Assembly: GCA_020860575.1 (NCBI GenBank)
Contig: JAJBUB010000099.1
Span: forward strand, 1-36,918
Source of the DNA: Clostridiales bacterium
Lineage (GTDB): Bacteria; Bacillota; Clostridia; Oscillospirales; Oscillospiraceae
Length of the DNA: 36,918 bases
Reading direction: 5' to 3'
Part shown: positions 1-6,867 of the stretch, piece by piece
How the letters are laid out: each line of letters opens with the position of its first letter
How positions within the stretch are numbered: the first letter of the stretch is position 1
Position numbers and translations under genes: made by a program
Notes under the pieces: generated by a model
Told to the model about the DNA's origin: nothing
Databases searched by the model: none
What the model saw: only the letters and a program-made list of their open reading frames with translations

Positions 1-419
1 GTCTCCGGCAGGGAGAACAGCTTTTTCTGCGCCTCCACCCGCTCCATCTGGGGCCAGGTGCCCAGCCACACGGAGCCGATGCCCAGGCCCTGGGCGGCTA
101 GGATCATGTTCTGCCCGGCGATGGCCCCGTCGATCACCCAGTACTCCTTCGCCGGGGGAAAGGCCCGCTCTAGGTCGCCCAAAATCAGGATGCCCACGTC
201 GCAGCGGCGAAGGGGCTCCGCCGGTCCGCCGTTGGCGTCCGCCATCCGGTTGAGCATCTCCCGGTCGCGGACGACGATGAATTTCCAGTCCCTCGTATTG
301 GCGCAGCTCGGCCCGGTCATCCCCGCCCGGAGGATGGTGTGCAGGTCCTCCTGGGAGATGTGTTTTTTCGTGTACCGGCGGATGCTTCTCCGGCTCAGTA
401 CGCCCTCTGTCAGTTCCAT
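1..419 (-). CDS. Nitroreductase family protein (3' end cut by window edge)
   Basis: Flavin-dependent oxidoreductase of the nitroreductase superfamily, expected to bind FMN and use NAD(P)H; the substrate cannot be told. Reading back from 419 the product begins MELTEGVLSRRSIRRYTKK, the usual N-terminal FMN-phosphate motif (RRSIRRY), followed by GPSCANTRDWKFIVV and later GAIAGQNMILAAQGLGIGSVWLGTW, both typical of the family. The ORF track misses it because it runs off the left edge with no stop. The start has a good AAGGAG site nine bases upstream. It begins 23 bp after the LysR gene on the same strand, so the two are probably one transcript and the nitroreductase may be a target of that regulator. 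Confidence 0.88.
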   Translation of the reverse strand, partial: MELTEGVLSRRSIRRYTKKHISQEDLHTILRAGMTGPSCANTRDWKFIVVRDREMLNRMADANGGPAEPLRRCDVGILILGDLERAFPPAKEYWVIDGAIAGQNMILAAQGLGIGSVWLGTWPQMERVEAQKKLFSLPE

Positions 420-442
420 CTGTCTCAGCTCCTTTTCCTTTC

Positions 443-1354
443 TCATTTCTGGTCACAGGCCGCCGGCTCCGTCCCGCAGATCATCCTCTTGATGGTGGCC
501 ACGGCGATGCTCTGGGGCCGGGTGCGGTCCTCCAGAAGAACGATCTTCCGCTCCGGGATCGCCTCCTCCAGCTTGATCTGCCGCACCCGGTCGTGGGCCA
601 GGGCGAGGGCGGCGTATTTCTCCGGGACGAAGCCCACCCCCAAGTTGTGCTCCACCGTCTGCAGCACCTGATCCATGGTGGTCACCTCCACGTCCGGGCG
701 GAACCGGACGTTGTGGGTAAGGAACAGCAGCTGGTAGTGTTCGTAGGTGCTGCTCCCGCTGCCCATGCTCACCAGAGGGTACTCGGTCAACTCCGCCAGG
801 TGGTGCCGCTCCCGGGTCAGCTGGTAAAAGCTGGGGCCGCCCACCAGTATCTCCCGGAAGGAGAGCAGGGCGGTCTCCCGCAGGTTCTGTCCGTGGCTGA
901 CCGGGCTGGTGGCCACCGCCAGCTCGATCTGGCCGCTCTCCAGGGCGTCGCTGGCCTGGGGAGTAAACTGGTTGATGATGCGCAGCCGGACGCCGGGATA
1001 CTGCCGGTGAAAGGCAGTGAGCCGGTCCAGGAGCAGCAGCCGGAGGGCGGTCTCGCTGGTGCCGATGGTGACGATCCCCTGCTCCAGACTGCAATCCTTC
1101 CGCAGCTCCTCCTCCCCGATGCGCAGCTGCTCCACCGCCAGGGCCACATGGGAATACAGCCGCTCCCCCTCCGGGGTCAGGGAGATGCCCCGATTGGACC
1201 GAACGAACAGCTTGCAGCCCAGCTCATGCTCCAGATTGTTCATGCAGCGGGTGATGTTGGGCTGGTTGCTGCCGATGGTCTCGGCGGCCCGGGTGAAGCT
1301 CTTCTGTTGGGCCACAAAGTAAAAAATGCGGTAATAATCATAGGTCGCAGCCAT
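443..1354 (-). CDS. LysR family transcriptional regulator
   Basis: A 303-residue DNA-binding regulator. Residues 1-60 form the winged helix-turn-helix (YRIFYFVAQQKSFTRAAETIGSNQPNITRCMNNLEHELGCKLFVRSNRGISLTPEG), the LysR N-terminal signature. Residues about 90-295 form the periplasmic-binding-like effector domain (GIVTIGTSETALRLLLLDRL, then a second lobe ending in FVPEKYAALAL). Length is normal. The ATG has GGAGG six bases upstream. It precedes and is probably co-transcribed with the nitroreductase; LysR proteins usually respond to a small-molecule inducer, which cannot be deduced here. Upstream lies an untranslated gap to the PAP2 gene on the same strand. Confidence 0.93.
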   Translation of the reverse strand: MAATYDYYRIFYFVAQQKSFTRAAETIGSNQPNITRCMNNLEHELGCKLFVRSNRGISLTPEGERLYSHVALAVEQLRIGEEELRKDCSLEQGIVTIGTSETALRLLLLDRLTAFHRQYPGVRLRIINQFTPQASDALESGQIELAVATSPVSHGQNLRETALLSFREILVGGPSFYQLTRERHHLAELTEYPLVSMGSGSSTYEHYQLLFLTHNVRFRPDVEVTTMDQVLQTVEHNLGVGFVPEKYAALALAHDRVRQIKLEEAIPERKIVLLEDRTRPQSIAVATIKRMICGTEPAACDQK

Positions 1355-1442
1355 ACGGCACCTCCAGGGCGGCTCCGAACACCGCTTCTGCTCCCATGAT
1401 AGGCCTGAATTCGGGGAACGTCAAGCCCCTTTTCTCCGTCCG

Positions 1443-2108
1443 TCACGTCCGGGCCAGCTCTCTCCGGGAGGCCCAGTAGGTCGGAGCGGACCCGTAGACC
1501 GCCCGGTGCATCCCTCCCGCCAGCAGCAAGGCGCAGACCACGTCCAGCACCGAATGTTGCTTGAGAAACACCGTGGACAGAATGATCAGCACCCCCAGAA
1601 CGCCGCTGGCCCGGTAGATGACCGGATGGCTCTGCTCCAGTCCGTTGCGGGTCAGGCCCGCCTGGATGGCCAGGGTAGCGTAGACGTGGATGCTGGGACA
1701 GACGTTGGTGCTGGTGTCCACCGCCCAGATCCGGCTCACCAGCCAGGTAAAGACGTTCTTCTCCGGGTCGATGACAGGCCGGAGGTTCAGCCCGGTGTGG
1801 AAGAAGGTGTACAGCATCAGACAGACCGTCATCCCTCCGAAGAACATTCCCGCAAACCGGTAATACGCTTCCCTGGGGCGTCTCAGCAGCAGCCATGCCA
1901 CCGCTGCCCCCACATAGAGGAACCACAGGAGATAGGGAATGACAAAATACTCGCAGAAGGGGATCAGCCGATCGATGGGCAGCTGTATGATGAGACAGTC
2001 CCTGGTGTTCCGTCCCTCCAGCAAGGTAAACCAGGGGAGGTACAGGGCAAAATAGGAGAGCGTCCAGATCTGGGGGTACGTCCGGACGAACCGTTTGACG
2101 ACATTCAT
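1443..2108 (-). CDS. PAP2 superfamily membrane protein
   Basis: A 221-residue polytopic membrane protein of the phosphatidic acid phosphatase type 2 family. Hydrophobic segments appear near residues 15-32, 52-75, 85-105 and in the C-terminal half. The late motifs CPSIHVYATLAIQAG and STVFLKQHSVLDVVCALLL match the PSxH and the H-x(3)-D pieces of the PAP2 catalytic site, with the histidines at the expected places; the first motif (K-x6-RP) is weak, the nearest match being NLRPVIDP. Expected role: dephosphorylation of a lipid phosphate or pyrophosphate at the outer membrane face. The ATG follows GGTGGAG. Its leader contains two perfect inverted repeats (see separate entry). Activity is uncertain because of the weak first motif. 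Confidence 0.8.
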   Translation of the reverse strand: MNVVKRFVRTYPQIWTLSYFALYLPWFTLLEGRNTRDCLIIQLPIDRLIPFCEYFVIPYLLWFLYVGAAVAWLLLRRPREAYYRFAGMFFGGMTVCLMLYTFFHTGLNLRPVIDPEKNVFTWLVSRIWAVDTSTNVCPSIHVYATLAIQAGLTRNGLEQSHPVIYRASGVLGVLIILSTVFLKQHSVLDVVCALLLAGGMHRAVYGSAPTYWASRRELART

Positions 2109-2127
2109 TTGGTCTCCACCTCTCGTT

Positions 2128-2176
2128 GCCCTCCCGAAGTATTCGGGAGGGCAGGAACGGCCCGGGCCGTTCCTGC
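2128..2176 (-). promoter_or_regulatory. Two tandem perfect inverted repeats in the PAP2 gene leader
   Basis: Positions 2151-2176 are a perfect 26-base palindrome (GCAGGAACGGCC-CG and its complement), and 2128-2138/2142-2152 form an 11-bp stem with a 3-base loop (GCCCTCCCGAA gta). Both lie between the predicted promoter and the ribosome binding site of the PAP2 gene, so the mRNA leader would carry two strong hairpins just before the start. No U-run follows on the minus strand, so this is not an obvious terminator. Function unknown. Confidence 0.6.
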
Positions 2177-2219
2177 TCGTTTTACCGGGCGGCAGAATCC
2201 CTCCGCCCCAGCGAGAGGC

Positions 2220-2248
2220 ATTATATACTATGAAACCGTCAATTTTAA
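2220..2248 (-). promoter_or_regulatory. Predicted sigma-A promoter of the PAP2 gene
   Basis: On the minus strand TATAAT (2220-2225) is preceded at a 17-base spacing by TTAAAA (2243-2248). The -10 is a perfect match and the -35 is weak. It sits in an AT-rich patch that contrasts with the GC-rich surroundings and reads toward the PAP2 gene. Confidence 0.5.
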
Positions 2249-2278
2249 GGAAAATTCTCTTAAATCTTCTTTAAATCC

Positions 2279-2333
2279 CCCAGCACACAGCCCCCCGCTC
2301 TTGAAAGGCAAGAGCGGGGGGCTGTGTGCTGGG
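2279..2333 (-). terminator. 25-bp perfect hairpin after the 79-aa gene
   Basis: Arms 2279-2303 and 2309-2333 are perfectly complementary over 25 bp with a five-base loop. The hairpin lies eight bases beyond the stop codon of the 79-residue ORF on the minus strand. The minus-strand sequence after the stem is AT-rich (GATTTAAAGAAG) but has no clean U-run, so intrinsic termination is plausible, not certain. Confidence 0.6.
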
Positions 2334-2340
2334 TGTGATG

Positions 2341-2580
2341 TCAGTTCAGATAATCTCCTGTGGCATAGCTGTTGTACTGGCGGCGGAGGACCAGCACGGG
2401 GGTGCCGTCCTCCAGCTGATACTGCTGGTCGATGTGGTAGGCTGTCCCGGTCTCCTCCAGGCGTTTCAGGTAGCGCTCCCGCTCCAGCAGGGCCATCCGG
2501 GTGGCCTCCTCCTGGCCCAGCTTTTCGTTGCGCTCAAAGTGGACCGTCTGAGACAGACAGGCAAATTTAATCCGTTTCAT
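2341..2580 (-). CDS. Small protein of unknown function (79 aa)
   Basis: Begins MKRIKFACLSQTVHF and ends NSYATGDYLN. It is charged, with a middle stretch (EEATRMALLERERYLKRLEE) likely to be helical and a C-terminal half (TAYHIDQQYQLEDGTPVLVLRRQYNSY) that looks like two beta strands. No signal peptide or membrane segment. The start has GGAGG nine bases upstream and the gene is followed by a long hairpin, so it looks like a real monocistronic gene. I do not recognise the family and assign no function. Confidence 0.72.
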   Translation of the reverse strand: MKRIKFACLSQTVHFERNEKLGQEEATRMALLERERYLKRLEETGTAYHIDQQYQLEDGTPVLVLRRQYNSYATGDYLN

Positions 2581-2793
2581 GTTCCATATCCTCCATAAAC
2601 GATGATGAGCAAGCCGTCCCGGCGGGGGGTGCAGCTGTACTCTGTTTCTTGTATTTTATCACATCAAACGCAGAAAATGAAAGTGTTTTTTGCCTTGTAC
2701 ACTTATTTTTTCGTTCATTTCGCCCAACGGAAGCGATTCCTTTTTGTGGAAAAAGCGCAGAAAGATTTTCTTATATCTTCTCTGGGAATCTGG

Positions 2794-2799
2794 TATAAT
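2794..2799 (+). promoter_or_regulatory. Extended -10 promoter of the CarD-like gene
   Basis: TGGTATAAT is an extended -10 element (TGnTATAAT) 45 bases before the ATG. The region at the expected -35 position (TTATAT) is poor, as is common for extended -10 promoters. The roughly 180 bases before it are AT-rich with no gene. Confidence 0.6.
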
Positions 2800-2843
2800 A
2801 TCAGGTAGATTGGGTGTATTGTTGCTTTGGAAAAGGAGTAATT

Positions 2844-3329
2844 ATGTTAACACAAGGAGAACTGGTCATGCACGAGACCGCCGGTGTCTGCCGCGTGGTC
2901 GGAGAGACAAAGCTGGACGGACTGCCTGGGCAGTATTATGTGCTCTGCCCTCTGTACGTCAACGACGCCACCTTTTACACACCGAAGGAGAGCCAGAAGG
3001 TGAAAATCCGCCCGGTGATGACCGAGGGAGAGGCCCAGGCGCTGATCGGTCGGCTCCCCGATGTGCCGTCGCTGACCTTTGAAAATCCGAACGACCAGAA
3101 GCTCCGCTGTGCCGCCATCCTGAAATCGGGAGACAGCTACCAGCTGGCAAGCCTGGCCAAAACCCTGTACCTGGACCAGCTGCGCCGGAGCAAGCAGAAC
3201 AAGCGCTCCGGCATCAGCGACACCACCATGCTGAAAAAGACAGAGCAGCTTCTGTTCGGGGAGCTGGCCACCGCCCTGGGCGTAGAGTACCAGGAGGTGC
3301 TCCAGTATATTCAGGATCATCTGAAATAA
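2844..3329 (+). CDS. CarD family transcriptional regulator
   Basis: 161 residues. The N-terminal half (MLTQGELVMHETAGVCRVVGETKLDG...YYVLCPLY...FYTPKES..VKIRPVMT) matches the Tudor-like CarD/CdnL/TRCF RNA-polymerase-interacting domain: a G-x-VxH-x-GVC strand and a basic 'Y.P' strand. The C-terminal half is helical (LASLAKTLYLDQLRRSKQNKRSGISDTTMLKKTEQLLFGELATALG), as in CarD proteins, where it contacts promoter DNA. Expected role: binding the RNA polymerase beta subunit and tuning open-complex formation. The track start at 2814 is rejected because AAGGAG lies directly before the ATG at 2844. A hairpin terminator follows. Confidence 0.85.
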   Translation: MLTQGELVMHETAGVCRVVGETKLDGLPGQYYVLCPLYVNDATFYTPKESQKVKIRPVMTEGEAQALIGRLPDVPSLTFENPNDQKLRCAAILKSGDSYQLASLAKTLYLDQLRRSKQNKRSGISDTTMLKKTEQLLFGELATALGVEYQEVLQYIQDHLK

Positions 3330-3346
3330 CCGGCAAAAAAACAGCT

Positions 3347-3388
3347 TCACCGCACAAATGCCTTGGGCATTTGTGCGGTGATTTTTTT
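3347..3388 (+). terminator. Strong terminator between the CarD-like gene and prfC
   Basis: A 16-bp perfect stem (3347-3362 with 3366-3381) and a three-base loop, followed by seven T residues. On the minus strand the stem is followed by AAGCTGTTTTTTT, so it may also stop prfC transcripts. Its arm TCACCGCACAAATG is identical over 14 bases to the end of the inverted-repeat element at 23129-23295. Confidence 0.88.
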
Positions 3389-3410
3389 CGGAAGGTGCGG
3401 TTTTAGTTTC

Positions 3411-5015
3411 TCAGTCCAGCCTGGCCCCGCCGAACTCGGACAGCTCCAGGCCCTTGTTCTTGTCCAGCACCCACTTGATGGACCATGGGGCGGAGAAGAG
3501 CAGCAGCTTGTTCCCCTGGTAGTCCTCCACCAGCTTCACGTCTTGGCCGTTGCCCAGCACCAGCTCGTCCAGATCCTCCACCGGACTGTGGTCGATCCAG
3601 CGGACGTATTCATAGGGGAGATTCTCCATCACCAGGTCCACCCGGTATTCGTTTTTCAGCCGGTACTCGAACACGTCGAATTGCAGGGTGCCCACCACAC
3701 CCACAATGACCTCCTCCATGCCGGTGTAGGGGATCTTGAAGATCTGGATGGCGCCCTCCTGGGCGATCTGCTCGGTGCCCTTGATGAACTGCTTCCGTTT
3801 CAGGGTGTCCCTGGGACGCACCCGGCGGAAATGCTCCGGGGCGAAGGTGGGGATGGGGTCGAAGCGGCACTTCATCCCCGGCTCGCAGATGGTGTCCCCG
3901 ATGGAGAAGATGCCGGGGTCGAACACGCCGATGATATCCCCGGCGTAGGCCTCCTCGATGATCTCCCGCTCGGCGGCCATGAGCTGCTGGGGGCGGGAGA
4001 GCTTCACCTTCCGGTCCTGCTGGACCAGATAGACCTCCCGGTCGGCGTCGAACCGGCCGGAGCACACCCGGACAAAGGCAATACGGTCCCGGTGGGCCTT
4101 GTTCATGTTGGCCTGAATCTTAAAGACGAAGCCGGAGAACGCGTCGGAGAAAGAGTCCACCACCGTATCTCCCGCGGACCGGGACAGGGGCGGGGTGGTC
4201 ATGCGGAGAAATTCCTCCAGGAACGCCTCCACCCCGAAGCTGGTCAGGGCGGAGCCGAAGAACACCGGGGACAGCTCCCCCCGGCGGACCGTCTCCAAAT
4301 CCAGGGACTCCCCCGCACCGTCCAGCAGCTCCAGGGCGTCCCGGAGCTCCTGACAGCGGCTCTCCCCGATGACCTGGGGCAGCCGGGGGTCGTCCAGTGC
4401 GATTTCCTCGCTGTCGGCGGCACGGGCGCTGCCGTGGGCGGTGAAGTGGAGTACCTGGCTCCTCTGCCGGTCATAGACCCCCTGGAAGTCCTTGCCGCAG
4501 CCGATGGGCCAGTTCACCGGGCAGGTGTCGATACCCAGCTCATGCTCGATCTCCTCGCACAGATCGAAGGGGTCCCGGGCCTCCCGGTCCATCTTGTTGA
4601 TAAAGGTGAAGATGGGGATGTGCCGCATGGCGCAGACCTTGAACAGCTTCCGGGTCTGGGCCTCCACGCCCTTGGCGGCGTCGATGACCATGACGGCGGA
4701 GTCCGCGGCCATGAGGGTGCGGTAGGTGTCCTCGGAGAAGTCCTGGTGGCCCGGGGTGTCCAGGATGTTGATGCAGAAGCCCTGATACTGGAACTGCATC
4801 ACCGCGCTGGTCACCGAGATGCCACGCTGTTTTTCAATTTCCATCCAGTCCGAGGTGGCGGCCCGGGCGTTGCGCTTGCCCTTGACCACTCCCGCCTGGT
4901 TGATGGCCCCGCCGTAGAGCAGGAGCTTTTCCGTCAGCGTCGTCTTGCCTGCGTCCGGGTGGGAGATGATGGCAAAGGTCCTGCGGCGGCTGATCTCCGA
5001 TTCATATTTCGACAT
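3411..5015 (-). CDS. prfC: Peptide chain release factor 3
   Basis: A 534-residue translational GTPase that recycles RF1/RF2 from the ribosome after peptide release. It opens SKYESEISRRRTFAIISHPDAGKTTLTEKLLLYGGAI, with the G1 loop at residues 19-26. G2/G3 follow (GISVTSAVMQF, DTPGHQDFSEDTYRTL), and G4 is NKMDREARDP, with the RF3-specific ARDPF extension. Later come the beta-barrel and domain III (FKIQANMNKAHRDRIAFVRVCSG; PYTGMEEVIVGVVGTLQFDVFEYRL). Length is normal for RF3. The track ORF begins ten codons earlier, but GGAGG seven bases before the ATG at 5015 fixes the start. It is convergent with the CarD-like gene and stands alone. Confidence 0.96.
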   Translation of the reverse strand: MSKYESEISRRRTFAIISHPDAGKTTLTEKLLLYGGAINQAGVVKGKRNARAATSDWMEIEKQRGISVTSAVMQFQYQGFCINILDTPGHQDFSEDTYRTLMAADSAVMVIDAAKGVEAQTRKLFKVCAMRHIPIFTFINKMDREARDPFDLCEEIEHELGIDTCPVNWPIGCGKDFQGVYDRQRSQVLHFTAHGSARAADSEEIALDDPRLPQVIGESRCQELRDALELLDGAGESLDLETVRRGELSPVFFGSALTSFGVEAFLEEFLRMTTPPLSRSAGDTVVDSFSDAFSGFVFKIQANMNKAHRDRIAFVRVCSGRFDADREVYLVQQDRKVKLSRPQQLMAAEREIIEEAYAGDIIGVFDPGIFSIGDTICEPGMKCRFDPIPTFAPEHFRRVRPRDTLKRKQFIKGTEQIAQEGAIQIFKIPYTGMEEVIVGVVGTLQFDVFEYRLKNEYRVDLVMENLPYEYVRWIDHSPVEDLDELVLGNGQDVKLVEDYQGNKLLLFSAPWSIKWVLDKNKGLELSEFGGARLD

Positions 5016-5497
5016 GGAATGACCTCCGTGAAATGCATCTGGCAAAAATCGCTTTTATTATATCCGGTGCAGGGGAAAATTGCAAGGCTGGGCGGGGAAT
5101 TATCGGGCGACCGCCCGACCATTGCCCTCTTGCCGAAGCGCCGGGCGCTTCGCGGCCCGAAAAACGATTTCCATGACGTTCTCCGCCCTTGACACTGGCC
5201 CCGCCCCGTGCTAAACTGACCACATTCAAAATAGAGAACGGAGGCTTCGGAGCCGCTATGTCTATCATGCAGATTTGATATTCCAGTCGAATCCCATAGT
5301 GTGAACAAAAACGGGCGTGTCCCCATCAGGGACAGGTCCCTGGGTTCCTGTGGGCAGATTGGGTCAGTCGCATGGTAGAATGGGCGCGCTCCGGGTTTTT
5401 TATTGCCTTTTTGCACCCTCTCTCTGCCTGTCTGCCCTTTTTGCGCCCGGATACGGGAACAAGCATCTGCGCAGACGGCGCAGGAGAGGAATTTTTT
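5016..5497 (+). promoter_or_regulatory. Long leader of the MFS gene with promoter, mini-ORF and hairpins
   Basis: This 482-base gap has no full-length gene. It holds a near-consensus promoter, TTGACA (5189-5194)-17 bases-TAAACT (5212-5217), reading toward the MFS gene but about 280 bases before its start. The transcribed leader contains a hairpin GGCT-TCGG-AGCC over a ribosome binding site, the short ORF at 5258-5278, a hairpin CAGGGA-CAGG-TCCCTG, and T-rich runs (GGGTTTTTTATTGCCTTTTTGC) before the MFS ribosome binding site. The arrangement resembles leader-controlled drug-resistance genes; that reading is inferred. Confidence 0.55.
5258..5278 (+). CDS. Candidate leader peptide MSIMQI
   Basis: ATG TCT ATC ATG CAG ATT TGA. 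GGAG lies five bases and GGAGG thirteen bases before the ATG, and the ORF is some 40 bases downstream of a strong promoter. It could be a regulatory leader peptide of the MFS gene. A second possibility is a broken remnant: to my recollection MSIMQI resembles the first residues of ribosome-protecting ABC-F proteins. Neither can be decided from the sequence. Confidence 0.35.
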   Translation: MSIMQI

Positions 5498-6787
5498 ATG
5501 AAGAAGACGAATACGCCTCCCCACACCGGAGGCGCCGGCCTTTGGAGCCGGGATTTCACCATCATCACCCTGGGCAGCGTGGTCTCTATGGTAGGGGGGA
5601 CCCTGTCCGGCTTTGCCCTGAGCATTATGGTGCTGGACTACACCGGCTCCACCCTGCTCTACATCCTGACCAACGTGGGCTATCAGCTGCCCATGCTCAT
5701 CTGTCCCCTGATCGCCGGGCCGTATCTGGACCGGATGAGCCGGAAGAAGGCGATCTACCGGCTGGATTTTCTCTCCGCCGGGATCGCCCTGGTCATGTTC
5801 CTGCTGCTCCGGTCCGGGTGGTACAGCTACCCGGTGCTGCTGGGCTACACCGTCCTCTCGGGGGCCATCGAGAGCGTCTATTCTGTGGCCTATGACAGTC
5901 TCTACCCCAACCTCATCCCGGAGGGCCATCTGTCCCAGGGCTACTCCGTCTCCAGCCTGCTCTGGCCACTGGCGGCCATGACCAGTCCCATCGCCGCCGT
6001 GATCTACACCGCCCTGGACACGGTGGCCCCCCTGTTCGCCTTCAACGCCGTATGCCTTTTGGTCGCTGCCTGCTTTGAGCGCACCATCAGCTATCAGGAG
6101 ACCCACACGGCCCAGGCAGTCCAAAGAACAGAAGGCTCTCCCCTGTCCCGGTTCCGCCGGGAGTTCCGCTCCGGGCTGGACTATCTGGCGGGGGAGCGGG
6201 GCCTGCTGGTCATCACGGCCTATTTCGCCCTCTCCAACTTTGCGGGGAACGCCGCAGAGGGCCTGTGGCTGCCCTTCTTCCGCAACAACGCCGAGCTGTT
6301 CTCCGCCTGGCCGGTGGCGGCGGTGACGCTGTATGCCATCATCTCCAACTTCTCCGTGGCGGGCCGGTTTGCGGGGGGACTGCTCCACTACCGGCTCAGG
6401 CTCCCTGCCCGGCGAAAATTTACCATCGCCCTGACCGTCTATTTTGTCATTGCCGCCCTGGACTGCGGCATCCTGTTCCTCCCCGTCCCCCTGATGGCGG
6501 CGGCCAACTTCCTCTCTGGGGCGCTGGGCGTCACCTCCTACAATATCCGCACCGCCGCCACCCAGTCCTACGTCCCGGACACGGTGCGGGCCAGGTTCAA
6601 CAGTGTGTTCACCATGGTCTGCTCCATGGGCGGTATCCTCGGCTCCCTGGCGGCGGGCGGCTTGGCGGAGCTGCTGCCGGAGCGGACGGTGGTGCTGAGC
6701 TTCGGCCGGGTGGAGCTGGCCGCCGTGGTCTGCGTCATGGTGCCGGGGCGGAGGGAGGTCTCCAGGATCTACAACCGGGAGGTATAA
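5498..6787 (+). CDS. MFS transporter, drug-exporter type
   Basis: A 429-residue polytopic membrane protein of the major facilitator superfamily. After a short cytoplasmic N-terminus (MKKTNTPPHTGGAGLWSRDF) the hydrophobic segments start at TIITLGSVVSMVGGTLSGFALSIMVLDYT. The loop after the second segment, GPYLDRMSRKKAIYRLD, is the MFS G-x3-DR-x-sRKk motif A. The central loop is FERTISYQETHTAQAVQRTEGSPLSRFRREFRSG. About twelve segments can be traced, with a short last one. Likely exports small hydrophobic compounds by proton antiport; the substrate is unknown. The track start at 5372 lies in the leader; AGGAGAGG before 5498 decides the start. It ends 80 bases from the convergent ATPase gene. Confidence 0.88.
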   Translation: MKKTNTPPHTGGAGLWSRDFTIITLGSVVSMVGGTLSGFALSIMVLDYTGSTLLYILTNVGYQLPMLICPLIAGPYLDRMSRKKAIYRLDFLSAGIALVMFLLLRSGWYSYPVLLGYTVLSGAIESVYSVAYDSLYPNLIPEGHLSQGYSVSSLLWPLAAMTSPIAAVIYTALDTVAPLFAFNAVCLLVAACFERTISYQETHTAQAVQRTEGSPLSRFRREFRSGLDYLAGERGLLVITAYFALSNFAGNAAEGLWLPFFRNNAELFSAWPVAAVTLYAIISNFSVAGRFAGGLLHYRLRLPARRKFTIALTVYFVIAALDCGILFLPVPLMAAANFLSGALGVTSYNIRTAATQSYVPDTVRARFNSVFTMVCSMGGILGSLAAGGLAELLPERTVVLSFGRVELAAVVCVMVPGRREVSRIYNREV

Positions 6788-6867
6788 CGGGCGGCGTTGG
6801 CCGGTCTCCCGGCGCTTTCCCCGAAGGGGTCGGAACATACGCGTCCGTCTCCGCATCCCTTTCGGCG

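Noticed and set aside
3363-5192. 609-residue plus-strand ORF opposite prfC
   Set aside because: Antisense shadow; prfC on the other strand has complete GTPase motifs.
5002-5268. 88-residue minus-strand ORF upstream of prfC
   Set aside because: It overlaps the prfC start and the MFS promoter, is Gly/Arg/Pro-rich and lacks a ribosome binding site.
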